A DNA stretch of 64,000 nucleotides from Candidatus Woesearchaeota archaeon (GTDB lineage: Archaea > Nanobdellota > Nanobdellia > UBA10117 > JABICX01), in assembly GCA_018652045.1 (NCBI GenBank), contig JABICX010000001.1, positions 45,354 through 109,353 of the forward strand, given 5' to 3'. Position numbers and translations under genes: made by a program. This document shows positions 25,825 through 33,346 of the stretch, in pieces (position 1 is the stretch's first letter; every line of letters starts with the position of its first letter). Below the pieces are notes generated by a model, which ran no database searches, was not told the origin of the DNA, and worked only from the letters and a program-made list of their open reading frames with translations.

Positions 25825-27774
25825 ATGGTAAAAGTACTTACTAGTTTGGAGCTATCAGTCGTGATTCGAGAACTTCAGCAGCTAGTGGGAACTAAGGTTA
25901 GTAAGATACATCAGCCAAACTCGCGGCTTTTGACTTTGAATATGTTTAAGACCGGCGGATCTAAGTTCGTACTTAAGATTGACTCGGGAGTTGGTATGTA
26001 TGTAACTTCATACGCTTCTAAAAATCCATTGACTCCGAATGGATTCTGTCTGTTTCTAAGAAAACATCTACACAATTCGCGATTAGTTGGAGTTGTTCAG
26101 AAAGATCTTGAGCGAATAGTCGAACTTCATTTTGATACCTCAAAGGGTTTGAGGATCTTGATATGCGAGCTATTTAGCAAAGGCAATTTCGTGTTGTGTG
26201 ATGGTGGTCTTAAGATCCTTAACTGTGCGTCAGTTCAACAGTGGAAAGACCGAACAGTAAGAAAGGGCGAGACATACAAGTATCCCCCTCCTGGATTTAA
26301 CATTTTAGCAATAAACAAACTATCTTTCCAAAGTTATCTGAATAAGTATCCACATCACGAAGTAGTTCGACTTATCGCAACGTTAGGATTTGGAGGGATC
26401 TATGCAGAAGAGATCTGTCTGAGAGCAGACATACAAAAGAATACCGTCTCTCAACTTATACGACCTACAGAGGTTGATGCGATATACACGCAGATAGTCA
26501 AACTCCTTACACAGTTTAAGTCCAATCTAACGTCTGAAATCATCTATGAAGGTGGCGCTCCAATTGAAGCAACACCTTTTCCATTGAGCTCTTTTTCAGA
26601 GCACGAACATAAGCTTGCAGAGAGTTTTAATCAAGCATTAGATACTTTATACACTTCCGAGGTTGCTACCAAAGTAAGATCTGATTCAGATGAACGGTAC
26701 CAACAAGAAAAGAATCGATTAGAGACAATATACAACGCGCAGAAACAAAGCTGCGACAATTATATTGAGGAGTATAACAACAGTCAGCGAATCGCAGACA
26801 TGATCTACAGTCAGTATAATACGATCTATACTATCTTTTCTAAGATCAAGGCCGCAGTTGATGCTGGGCATGATTGGTATGAAGTCTATCAAGTACTTCA
26901 GCGAGAAAAAGACGCAGGTATACATGAAGCAAGTTTGGTTAAGGAGATAAAACCTGAAACTCGACAGATTACTATTGATCTTGGCGAACTCTTAGCTTTA
27001 GATTTAACAAAGTCATTGGAGGAGAACGCCGGAGACTATTATGATTTGGCAAAGAGAGCTAAAGCAAAGTTAGCAGGTGCACAACGAACGCTGGACGAAG
27101 TTAAGCAGAAACTTGATGCATTGGAACTGCGACGAGCAGACATGCAACAAGAATATGCAGTAACTGCGCCAAAGTTCATGGATAAAAAGAAACAAGATTG
27201 GTATGAGAAGTTCCACTGGTTTTTTACTAGTTCAGGATTGTTAGCAATTGGTGGAAGGGACGCAACCTCGAATGAAGTAATCATCAAGAAGCACATGGAC
27301 ATAAAAGATGTAGTATTCCATACAGAGATTGCAGGATCACCTTTCTTTGTCCTAAAAGAAGGTAGAGAAAAAGCTACTGAGCAAGATCTAGCTGAAGTCG
27401 CGCAAGCAACTGCATCATATTCATCTGCATGGAAGTTAGGCGTTGGGTCAACAGACGTGTATCAGGTTAAGCCTGAACAGGTTTCAAAACAGGCGCAGTC
27501 TGGAACATATCTTGGGAAAGGTTCTTTCGTGATTAGTGGAAAGCGTAATTATTTTAGGAACACTGTGCTTGAGATCGCCATTGGTATGTATAAGGATCGG
27601 ATGATGGGTGGAGCTACCTCTGCAATTAAGAAATACTGTGAAACCTCGGTTGTTGTTAAGCAGGGCGACGCAAAAAAGTCCGATATTGCTAAGAAAGTTG
27701 CACACAAGTTTTCGGTCGATGTTGATACTGTATTAAAACTCGTACCAACCGGAAGCAGCAGAATCGTTGAGTGA
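25825..27774 (+). CDS. rqcH: NFACT family ribosome quality control protein (RqcH/Rqc2)
   Basis: 649 residues. NFACT-N domain (VVIRELQQLVGTKVSKIHQP ... FCLFLRKHL), helix-hairpin-helix part, a central coiled coil (about 300-440, AKLAGAQRTLDEVKQKL), and NFACT-R (WYEKFHWFFTSSGLLAIGGRD, DVVFHTEIAGSPFFVLKEG). Binds stalled large ribosomal subunits and recruits tRNA to extend or release the nascent chain; this role comes from bacterial and eukaryotic relatives. The structured leader just before the ATG suggests post-transcriptional control. Confidence 0.95.
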   Translation: MVKVLTSLELSVVIRELQQLVGTKVSKIHQPNSRLLTLNMFKTGGSKFVLKIDSGVGMYVTSYASKNPLTPNGFCLFLRKHLHNSRLVGVVQKDLERIVELHFDTSKGLRILICELFSKGNFVLCDGGLKILNCASVQQWKDRTVRKGETYKYPPPGFNILAINKLSFQSYLNKYPHHEVVRLIATLGFGGIYAEEICLRADIQKNTVSQLIRPTEVDAIYTQIVKLLTQFKSNLTSEIIYEGGAPIEATPFPLSSFSEHEHKLAESFNQALDTLYTSEVATKVRSDSDERYQQEKNRLETIYNAQKQSCDNYIEEYNNSQRIADMIYSQYNTIYTIFSKIKAAVDAGHDWYEVYQVLQREKDAGIHEASLVKEIKPETRQITIDLGELLALDLTKSLEENAGDYYDLAKRAKAKLAGAQRTLDEVKQKLDALELRRADMQQEYAVTAPKFMDKKKQDWYEKFHWFFTSSGLLAIGGRDATSNEVIIKKHMDIKDVVFHTEIAGSPFFVLKEGREKATEQDLAEVAQATASYSSAWKLGVGSTDVYQVKPEQVSKQAQSGTYLGKGSFVISGKRNYFRNTVLEIAIGMYKDRMMGGATSAIKKYCETSVVVKQGDAKKSDIAKKVAHKFSVDVDTVLKLVPTGSSRIVE

Positions 27775-27811
27775 ACAAATTCTTATAATAGTTTATTACG
27801 ATACGAGTTGT

Positions 27812-28126
27812 ATGTTACATTATCTTCGTATCCCTAAAAAATTATTTCCATTTATTGAGAGACTTACGCTTGTATATTCAGCACTTACACACAATGCGGA
27901 GAAAGTAGAGGTTATTGAAAAAAGGTTGGAAGAACACGGAATCCCATGTAAGCAACTGGAGAGTTTACTGGGAGTACTAGTTGAGTCTGGAAGTGCAACA
28001 TTTACGTATGTTGATATTAATCCTAAAGGCCAAGCTACGGTTTTAACTCCAAATCCAGATCCAACGAAGCCACCAGTTCTTGAGAAGAGATATCTTGTAC
28101 CTGGCGTTACCATCGAACGTGATTAG
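27812..28126 (+). CDS. small conserved-looking protein, function unknown
   Basis: 104 residues from ATG 27812, chosen because TTATAATA at 27783-27790 is about 25 nt upstream; a longer in-frame reading from TTG 27767 would overlap rqcH. N-terminal helical part (FPFIERLTLVYSALTHNAEKVEVIEKRLEEHGIP), LESLLGVLVESG, and a beta-rich proline-containing end (DPTKPPVLEKRYLVPG). Soluble. No family recognised. Its 3' end overlaps the convergent Cys-rich gene by 20 bases. Confidence 0.6.
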   Translation: MLHYLRIPKKLFPFIERLTLVYSALTHNAEKVEVIEKRLEEHGIPCKQLESLLGVLVESGSATFTYVDINPKGQATVLTPNPDPTKPPVLEKRYLVPGVTIERD

Positions 28127-28451
28127 ACCAGATATAGAATAACAATATTACTGATATGATCATAATCATCGCAAGGTTAGCAAAGAAGAACTGCTCGTCA
28201 GATGTTTCTGCTTTACATCCATCTTCACAGTCACTTGTACACGTCAATACCTCCGCTTCTTCACATACACAGTTTCCGCATATAGTTGTGCAGTCCTGCG
28301 GACAGGTACCTAGCGTCTCTTCACTAACGTGGCAGACGCCATCACCACATTGTGATGAGGTAGATGCACTATGTATTGTCCATAAGTTATTAAGACTAAT
28401 AACCAGGATAAAAACTAATGATAATATGATTACAGCTTTCTTAAGTTTCAT
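28107..28451 (-). CDS. secreted Cys-rich repeat protein with C-terminal TM
   Basis: 114 residues. Signal peptide or TM at 6-22 (VIILSLVFILVISL), two Cys-rich units (CGDGVCHVSEETLGTCPQDC and CGNCVCEEAEVLTCTSDC) of the CGDGxCxxxEx(n)CPxDC kind, then a C-terminal TM at about 90-108. Probably a small membrane-tethered outer domain stabilised by disulfides or metal. Third gene of a minus-strand set with 28453 and 28885, one base after the former. Confidence 0.65.
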   Translation of the reverse strand: MKLKKAVIILSLVFILVISLNNLWTIHSASTSSQCGDGVCHVSEETLGTCPQDCTTICGNCVCEEAEVLTCTSDCEDGCKAETSDEQFFFANLAMIMIISVILLFYIWSNHVRW

Positions 28452-28452
28452 G

Positions 28453-28884
28453 TTAACGCTTTTTTATTCGTCGACGCTTAGACTTTAACTTTATCACTTT
28501 ACTTTTGTCCATTGTCTCGTATGCATTGTTGATTAATTCATCATTCCAGCCAACTACTCTTAGTGCATGTATGATTTGTGGTGGCGGAACGCCTTGCGCA
28601 CTCTGTTCAGCAATATAGTCTCGGATTCTATCTAAGTCAGACGTAGGTTTGTATAATTGTCTTACTTTCCAGCGAGCATTTCCTAAGTCAGGGGATAGGT
28701 AAAATAACCAAAATAGACCTAGCACCACTACGATCGCGATTGTAAGGAGTGTTAGATTGGTTAGACTAAGTCCGAAGATGGAATAATGTAATAGTTCTTG
28801 AGAGATAATTGGAATGAGTATAATTAGCGTAAATAATAAGAGCACTGCATAATCGTATTTTTCTAACCTATCCATGTTACTCAC
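28453..28884 (-). CDS. two-TM membrane protein with C-terminal helical module
   Basis: 143 residues, GTG start placed directly after the stop of the upstream micro-gene; an ATG nine bases on is an alternative. Two TM helices (YAVLLLFTLIILIPII; NLTLLTIAIVVVLGLFWLFYL). The inner part has YIAEQSAQGVPPPQIIHALRVVGWNDELINNAYE in outline, a short GW-containing helical module of SHOCT-like look, and a very basic tail (KLKSKRRRIKKR). Function unknown. Confidence 0.65.
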   Translation of the reverse strand: MSNMDRLEKYDYAVLLLFTLIILIPIISQELLHYSIFGLSLTNLTLLTIAIVVVLGLFWLFYLSPDLGNARWKVRQLYKPTSDLDRIRDYIAEQSAQGVPPPQIIHALRVVGWNDELINNAYETMDKSKVIKLKSKRRRIKKR

Positions 28885-28968
28885 TTACATAAGACTGAAT
28901 AGTGCGAATACAATAATCACTAAGATAAGTAAGTCTCTTTCTGGTTTTCCTAGATTTCCCATAGCCAT
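28885..28968 (-). CDS. 27-residue single-TM micro-protein
   Basis: Short reading frame with peptide MAMGNLGKPERDLLILVII followed by VFALFSLM. The hydrophobic half would span the membrane. Support: TATA-like sequence at about 28989-28997 on the minus strand lies 25 nt before the ATG, as in verified-looking leaderless genes here, and the stop abuts the GTG of the next gene, giving an operon of three small membrane proteins. Function unknown. Confidence 0.5.
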   Translation of the reverse strand: MAMGNLGKPERDLLILVIIVFALFSLM

Positions 28969-29014
28969 AATTAAGAAAGTATATGCTCTAATAAATAGTT
29001 TTTGTAGAAGTAAG

Positions 29015-29162
29015 TGCGAGGGAGAGGATTCGAACCCCCGTAGGCACTAAGCCACTGGATATCTTAAGCCATTGTCCGCTTTCTTTTCCGCGAACGCTTT
29101 TCTTTCCAAGAAAGAAAAGGGCTCCTTGAGTCCAGCCCGTTTGACCACTCCGGCACCCTCGC
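29015..29162 (-). tRNA. tRNA-Leu(CAA) with intron
   Basis: Class II tRNA: acceptor GCGAGGG pairs CCCUCGC, long variable arm, T-loop UUCGAAU. Anticodon stem CUGGA/UCCAG with loop CU-CAA-G. A 64-nt intron (29061-29124) splits the anticodon loop after position 37. The splice-site fold is a bulge-helix-bulge: a 4-bp central helix (one C-A mismatch), 3-nt bulges AGG and AUA, and an inner AGCC/GGCU helix. No CCA encoded. Confidence 0.9.
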
Positions 29163-29210
29163 GTTAACTAGTTAGCTTAAAACTGTTTTAAAAAGATGTT
29201 GAAACACCGA

Positions 29211-29711
29211 TTATTCATCTCTTAATCGCGCTAGATTCTTTCGTAGTTCCTCTAACGGATTCTGTCTCTCAGCTACCTCAACTACTTGTGCTGGCTTCTT
29301 ACGCGGTCTTCCCATCTTTTTATGCGTTGTAGGACGTAGCTCCTTAGGGAGACTCATAGCTAAAGCTTTGGGCATTTTCGGAGGTCTTCCCATTCTTTTT
29401 TTAGGTGCAGCTGCTTTAATCGCTCTAGGTTTACGAGGTCTACCCATCTTACGTCGAGGTGCAGCTGTTGGATGCTCTTGAGCAGTTTTCTTACCTAATA
29501 AAAATGAATTTAACTCTCTGACTTCAGGAATTAACATGGATGAAACATCTTTGGCCCCATTCATTAAGTCATTTTTTTCAATCATTAGATGACGTAGGTC
29601 GTCAGTCTGATTCATCGCTTCCATAAGCTCAGTATTCAAGGCACGGATCTCCTGTTGAACCTCTTCCAGACCTTCTACTTGGATAAACTCAGGCATATTA
29701 GTTTCTTTCAT
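29211..29711 (-). CDS. AT-hook protein with N-terminal coiled coil
   Basis: 166 residues from the ATG at 29711; an ATG at 29696 is also possible, and the longer frame would run through tRNA-Gly. Residues 8-75 are helical (EEVQQEIRALNTELMEAMNQ). Three AT-hook motifs follow: MGRPRKP at 89-95, MGRPPKM at 107-113, MGRPRKK at 133-139. These short basic loops bind the minor groove of AT-rich DNA. Likely a chromosome architecture or regulatory protein. AT-hooks are common in eukaryotes and some bacteria, less so in archaea. TATA-like TATTTAAAT lies near 29733. Confidence 0.7.
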   Translation of the reverse strand: MKETNMPEFIQVEGLEEVQQEIRALNTELMEAMNQTDDLRHLMIEKNDLMNGAKDVSSMLIPEVRELNSFLLGKKTAQEHPTAAPRRKMGRPRKPRAIKAAAPKKRMGRPPKMPKALAMSLPKELRPTTHKKMGRPRKKPAQVVEVAERQNPLEELRKNLARLRDE

Positions 29712-29761
29712 TGCAATGGGAATCAGTAGATATTTAAATAATTTGCCAAACTTAAAAGTAC

Positions 29762-29832
29762 GCGTCCGTGGTCTAACGGCATGATCCGGGCTTCCCAAGC
29801 CCGTGACGGGGGTTCGACTCCCTCCGGTCGCA
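29762..29832 (+). tRNA. tRNA-Gly(CCC)
   Basis: 71 nt. Anticodon stem-loop CGGGC-UUCCCAA-GCCCG gives anticodon CCC; T-arm GGGGG-UUCGACU-CCCUC; D-stem GUC/GAU. The acceptor GCGUCCG/CGGUCGC has a U4-U69 mismatch with all other positions paired. No CCA encoded, no intron. Lies between the AT-hook gene (opposite strand) and tRNA-Val. Confidence 0.9.
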
Positions 29833-29873
29833 TTCAAAAAGACTTAAAAAAGCCACTATTCATGCATATATGC

Positions 29874-30013
29874 GGGCCCATGGTCTAGTGGTATGACGTC
29901 GCCTTGACGAGAATCCCTTCTTTAGAAAAGAAGGTCTTCTAACCCCAAGAAACTATTCTTGTGGAAAGATCTCAAAATGGCGGAGGTCCTCAGTTCGATC
30001 CTGAGTGGGCCCA
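29874..30013 (+). tRNA. tRNA-Val(GAC) with 68-nt intron
   Basis: Acceptor GGGCCCA/UGGGCCC, discriminator A, T-arm CUCAG-UUCGAUC-CUGAG, D-stem GUC/GAC, anticodon stem UCGCC/GGCGG, loop UU-GAC-G before the intron. The intron (29910-29977) follows position 37. Without it the tRNA is 72 nt. No CCA encoded; the following gene starts 7 bases after the tRNA end. Confidence 0.92.
29910..29977 (+). other. tRNA-Val intron with perfect bulge-helix-bulge
   Basis: The exon-intron junctions form a strict motif: anticodon stem UCGCC/GGCGG, central 4-bp helix UUGA/UCAA, 3-nt bulges CGA and AAU, each cut after its second base. This sets the intron to 68 nt. The intron holds a hairpin CCTTCTTT-AGA-AAAGAAGG (29916-29934) and a smaller CAAGAA/TTCTTG hairpin. 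Bases 29912-29955 recur inverted at 5508-5552. Confidence 0.88.
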
Positions 30014-30020
30014 CTTCCTA

Positions 30021-30581
30021 ATGAAAAAGACCCTACTTTTAATTGCAGTTTGGATCTTGTTGGTTTATTATCCTAATCCGTTGATGTTGACAGGTTCTAT
30101 CGGACGTATGATTGATCCAGTTCAACCAGGTTCTGTTGATGACTTTGCAGCTATCTTGCCTGAGGATCCAGCTGAGATTGAGCGACTGACTGAGAACTAT
30201 ATTCTGGTTGAAGATGATTGGGATCAGCATGGAGTTTTCTGGTATGTGCCAACGGCACAAGAGGTTGTAATTAATGCACGCGGTAACTGCAAGCACAGAA
30301 CCGTCTTGCTAGCAAATGTGTTTGAGGCTAAAGGTATTGAATATGAATACAGAGTTGATCCAGTTCACTTTTGGCTAGATTATGACAGAAAGCACATCGG
30401 TGAGTTTGAACAAAACTGGGAATCTGGAAAGGTCCCTCCTGCAGACTATTGGGCAACTAGCTACCGACAGATGCTTTGGGATGATATGCCTACGTATAGG
30501 AAGGTCTTGTTAATTGTAGGTACAATAGAGATAGCTCTGATAGGTATGTTACTTAGAAAAATAAAGAATAAGAAGAGCTAG
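30021..30581 (+). CDS. transglutaminase-like protein with two TM segments
   Basis: 186 residues from ATG 30021; the open frame extends back into tRNA-Val but a start there is excluded. TM at 3-16 (KTLLLIAVWILLVYY), then a transglutaminase-fold domain with the catalytic pattern ARGNCKHRTVLLANVFEAKGI (Cys about 91) and HFWLDYD (His and Asp about 116-121), and a C-terminal TM (VLLIVGTIEIALIGMLL). Could be a cysteine peptidase or amide-forming enzyme at the cell surface. Overlaps the convergent gene at its end by 4 bases. Confidence 0.8.
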   Translation: MKKTLLLIAVWILLVYYPNPLMLTGSIGRMIDPVQPGSVDDFAAILPEDPAEIERLTENYILVEDDWDQHGVFWYVPTAQEVVINARGNCKHRTVLLANVFEAKGIEYEYRVDPVHFWLDYDRKHIGEFEQNWESGKVPPADYWATSYRQMLWDDMPTYRKVLLIVGTIEIALIGMLLRKIKNKKS

Positions 30582-31171
30582 TACTCTTCTACATCTGGAA
30601 GCTTGTTGTTGACATCTTCCATTTTCTTTTTAGCTTCAGAAAGCAAATTGTTCCAGCTATCGATTAGGTCACCTTCTTGATTTCGGATGTCTTTGATCTT
30701 ATCAATAGAGTTTTGAAGATCATTGATCCTGCCTTCCATTTTGTTAACTGTGCTGACAATCTCTTTGTACTTCTTGAGCTGAACAAACACTTGTGGTTTC
30801 TTCTTTGGAGCCTCTTTAGCTTCAATCGGAATAAACTTATCGTGCATTGGTTCCTTGAAGTTAGGATGTATTGGCTCTCGAAGTTCTGGCAGCCTTGGTT
30901 CTAGGCGTGGCATATCATGTGGTTTCCTTGCTGGCGGAAGATTTGGTCTTAAAGCTACATCCATTCGATGTGGTGGCTTTGGCATTGGCAACGGAGGCAG
31001 CGGTCTAGGTGCTTGCTTCGCCATTGGTGGGAGTGGAGGTGCATGCGGCACTCGTTTTCCCATGAAGCCCCCTCTTGGCTCTGCTGGCAGAGGTGGCAAC
31101 GCATCATCATTTGGAAGGTATGGAAGATTATCAAAATTTTCCTCTTTTTTCTTTCTACCGAACAATCCCAT
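30578..31171 (-). CDS. proline-rich protein with C-terminal coiled coil
   Basis: 197 residues. N-terminus MGLFGRKKKEE, then about 100 residues rich in proline (PPLPPMAKQAPRPLPPLPMP), then a coiled coil (about 130-190, VQLKKYKEIVSTVNKMEGRI). The same plan (short basic head with Leu-Phe and Lys, Pro-rich middle, coiled coil end) occurs in the 289-residue protein at 50004 in the pilus locus. Soluble, no known family. Perhaps an adaptor for a membrane machine; this is inference from the resemblance. Confidence 0.7.
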   Translation of the reverse strand: MGLFGRKKKEENFDNLPYLPNDDALPPLPAEPRGGFMGKRVPHAPPLPPMAKQAPRPLPPLPMPKPPHRMDVALRPNLPPARKPHDMPRLEPRLPELREPIHPNFKEPMHDKFIPIEAKEAPKKKPQVFVQLKKYKEIVSTVNKMEGRINDLQNSIDKIKDIRNQEGDLIDSWNNLLSEAKKKMEDVNNKLPDVEEY

Positions 31172-31272
31172 TATATCACGCTAATCAAAAAGAACCCATG
31201 CTTAAAATAATTTGTTTACTCCGGTAGAGTTAGAACAGCAAGAAATATATATTTTGAACCGTAATCATGCAT

Positions 31273-32022
31273 ATGAAACTGGGTTTGATCTTGACCGTGA
31301 TCTTAATCATTCCACTGAGCTCAGCACTTCAAATCTCTGAAATTATGTATGATTTAGAGGGGGCAGATGCAGGTAATGAATGGATCGAGGTCTTTAACGA
31401 TGGAGAATCTATGGATATATGTGTACATCGTCTGTTTGAGGCTGAGACAAACCACTATATTAAAGGCGATTTCTGTACTTTAGAATCCGGAAGTTACGTT
31501 ATACTTGCAGACCGGGCAGAGAACTTAGCGTTTGAGTCCAATGTTCTTGATTCCGCATTCTCTTTATCAAATACTGGAGAACGTCTCTGTATCCGTAACA
31601 ATGCTGGCGAAGACTTGGTCTGTGTTGAGTATTCCGCGACATTAGGCGCCAAAGGCGATGGGAACTCTCTCCAACTTTCAGGTGGAGAATGGTGTACAGG
31701 AGTACCCACTCCAGGTAAATTAGGTGATTGCCGAGCCTCTATTGAAGAACCTGCTGAATCAGTTAAGCTAGAAGACACCGAAGTACTAGATCTCGAGGAG
31801 CAGGCACCCGAAGAACAAAAGCAAGACGTGGTTGTTTCTGAGCCAGATCCCGTAAAAGAACCTGCTGTCGCAGTTCTTTCTGCACCACAGATTGAAGCGC
31901 CAGTTACAGGGCAGATTATATACAAGTCAAAGTCTGAACGAGCAAGTAACGTTCCAATACTGATGTTGCTTACAGTTTCGATAACTTTAAATGTATTCTT
32001 CATAATCTCGAGATTAAGATGA
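31273..32022 (+). CDS. lamin-tail domain surface protein with C-terminal TM
   Basis: 249 residues from ATG 31273, which lies about 25 nt after the TATA-like AATATATAT (31244-31252); ATG 31267 is also in frame. Signal peptide (LILTVILIIPLSSA), then a lamin-tail (LTD) domain at about 19-140: LQISEIMYDLEGADAGNEWIE, SGSYVILAD, SNTGERLCI. An acidic linker, VTGQ, and a C-terminal TM (VPILMLLTVSITLNVFFII) follow. LTD proteins in prokaryotes are secreted and often linked to nucleases or surface binding. The ATGA overlap couples it to the next gene. Confidence 0.8.
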   Translation: MKLGLILTVILIIPLSSALQISEIMYDLEGADAGNEWIEVFNDGESMDICVHRLFEAETNHYIKGDFCTLESGSYVILADRAENLAFESNVLDSAFSLSNTGERLCIRNNAGEDLVCVEYSATLGAKGDGNSLQLSGGEWCTGVPTPGKLGDCRASIEEPAESVKLEDTEVLDLEEQAPEEQKQDVVVSEPDPVKEPAVAVLSAPQIEAPVTGQIIYKSKSERASNVPILMLLTVSITLNVFFIISRLR

Positions 32023-32456
32023 AAGAGAGTGCGATTCGAGAAAAGATAGGTGTCGGTTGGATTAGACTAAAGGCCATCTTTGAAGTAGCTGGTTTTCCTG
32101 CTGAGCATGTAGAGACTTCAATAAATACTGTTGCAGATCGGATCGCTAAGGAAAAAGGAATAATGATCCTCGAACAAGCAGTTCATAAGCCAAGGAAGAT
32201 CTCAGATCAAATATATTCATCTTTCATAGAGATGGAGTTCTTAGCAGAATCTCTTGCACAACTAGTTGGTATGTTGTACGATTATATGCCAAGTTCTGTG
32301 GAGATCATTGAGCCAGAAGATCCAATATCAGATGATCCACAAGCAGTTACAATGATTCTAAACGACCTTTTGGCAAAATTGCATAATTATAATCAATTAA
32401 TACATGCCCTAAAGGCAGAAAACACTATTCTAAACAGAAAGTTGCAGAATAAGTAA
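32019..32456 (+). CDS. helical cytoplasmic protein, function unknown
   Basis: 145 residues, ATG overlapping the stop of the LTD gene. Mostly helical with no TM: GWIRLKAIFEVAGFPAEHVETSINTVADRIAKEKGI in outline at 13-48, a central ISDQIYSSFIEMEFLAESLAQLVGMLYDYMPSSVEIIEPEDP in outline, and a C-terminal leucine-spaced helix (LLAKLHNYNQLIHALKAENTILNRKL) suggesting a coiled coil. Not recognised. Ends at a 22-bp palindrome shared with the convergent gene. Confidence 0.65.
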   Translation: MKESAIREKIGVGWIRLKAIFEVAGFPAEHVETSINTVADRIAKEKGIMILEQAVHKPRKISDQIYSSFIEMEFLAESLAQLVGMLYDYMPSSVEIIEPEDPISDDPQAVTMILNDLLAKLHNYNQLIHALKAENTILNRKLQNK

Positions 32457-32478
32457 CGATTGAGCTTAAGCTCAATCG
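32457..32478. terminator. 22-bp perfect palindrome between convergent genes
   Basis: Two arms CGATTGAGCTT and AAGCTCAATCG meet without a spacer, starting directly after the TAA of the upstream plus-strand gene and overlapping the last codons of the convergent minus-strand gene. The position fits a two-way transcription stop; a protein-binding site is an alternative. No long T-run follows. Confidence 0.5.
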
Positions 32479-32735
32479 CTCGTTATTACTACGACTCTGA
32501 TCTTGTCTTTTAGCGACGTTGAGAACATATTGCAGAGCTCTAGCGCGCTATAATCTTCTAACTCTGTACATGATACAGTTATCTCATTGCCACGGAAACT
32601 TGCATGACAATACGGTGGTACCATAACTTGTGCGTCGTCTATCTTACTTGTCTCTCCAAGTGTATGTCCCATCCAAAAACCAATCGACATAAACACTATT
32701 GATCCTACCATAAAGATACCTAGCAACTTATACAT
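32472..32735 (-). CDS. small single-TM protein
   Basis: 87 residues from ATG 32735, 7 bases after the winged-helix gene's stop; an in-frame GTG at 32753 would overlap that gene instead. TM at about 4-20 (LGIFMVGSIVFMSIGFWMG), then an external domain of about 65 residues with three cysteines (PPYCHASFRGNEITVSC, LELCNMF). Probably co-transcribed with the regulator upstream. Family unknown. The 3' end lies in the palindrome. Confidence 0.6.
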   Translation of the reverse strand: MYKLLGIFMVGSIVFMSIGFWMGHTLGETSKIDDAQVMVPPYCHASFRGNEITVSCTELEDYSALELCNMFSTSLKDKIRVVVITSD

Positions 32736-32742
32736 AGTTATT

Positions 32743-33108
32743 TCATACTTCACTTTGATCTCCCTCCTCTTCAGTATTTTCTTCAAGAACGATTTCTTGT
32801 TCATTATGCTTAGCTAAAGCAGCTGCTTCTTTTTGTTTTTTAGTTGTGATTACAACCGTACTTTGTAAGAATTGCATAACATGGAATGGATTCAACCTGT
32901 AACGCGTCTCTTTTCCTTCACCGATCTTACTAATCAATCCTTTTTCTTCCAACTCTTTTATTTTTTTAGAAGTAAATGATTTGTCAGTATCCAGCACTTT
33001 TGCGAGTTCTTTGTTACGGTTTTTCCCAAGAGATATAGCTGTGATTATCTTTAAGTCTTTGACAAGTTTTTCAGGTTTAATTTCCTCAGGAGTACTGTCT
33101 GATTCCAT
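32743..33108 (-). CDS. winged-helix transcriptional regulator
   Basis: 121 residues from ATG 33108; a TATA box (ATATATAAG region, 33141-33150) about 37 nt upstream leaves a short leader. Winged helix at about 13-75: EKLVKDLKIITAISLGKNRNKELAKVLDTDKSFTSKKIKELEEKGLI in outline, then a wing with TRYRLNP. A Lys/Ala-rich helix and an acidic tail follow. MarR/ArsR-like. Lies divergently upstream of the S-layer gene, so it could control that promoter; this is inference. Confidence 0.8.
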   Translation of the reverse strand: MESDSTPEEIKPEKLVKDLKIITAISLGKNRNKELAKVLDTDKSFTSKKIKELEEKGLISKIGEGKETRYRLNPFHVMQFLQSTVVITTKKQKEAAALAKHNEQEIVLEENTEEEGDQSEV

Positions 33109-33254
33109 ATTTATTATGCCCGTTTTTACTTCTGAGTAAGAATATATAAGCTTGTTGATAACCACTTATCTAACGCGGTGTTCCAAATTTGTAACGGAGT
33201 CGTAACTGGTCAGTGAAGAAAAAAACACTATGCCGCGCCTAAACGACCATAATG

Positions 33255-33346
33255 TATTTAAATGGAACTAAGTTCTATATAGGTAAGCGAGTATCGATGA
33301 CTGCAGATAGTATCTGCAAGATGATATTCAAAAGGTGAAAAAAACA
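33255..33346 (+). promoter_or_regulatory. S-layer gene promoter and hairpin leader
   Basis: TATA box TATTTAAA at 33255-33262. Directly downstream is an inverted repeat GAACT-A-AGTTC (33265-33275), a possible operator. The expected start near 33283 gives a leader of about 64 nt, unlike the mostly leaderless neighbours. The leader holds a hairpin GCAGAT-AGT-ATCTGC (33303-33317) and a GGTG at 33334-33337 nine bases before the ATG. A 5' hairpin could stabilise an abundant mRNA. Confidence 0.6.

Noticed and set aside
29712-29837. N-terminal extension of the AT-hook gene and, on the other side, of the transglutaminase-like gene through tRNAs
   Set aside because: The extensions overlap tRNA-Gly and tRNA-Val; TATA box and internal ATGs give better starts.
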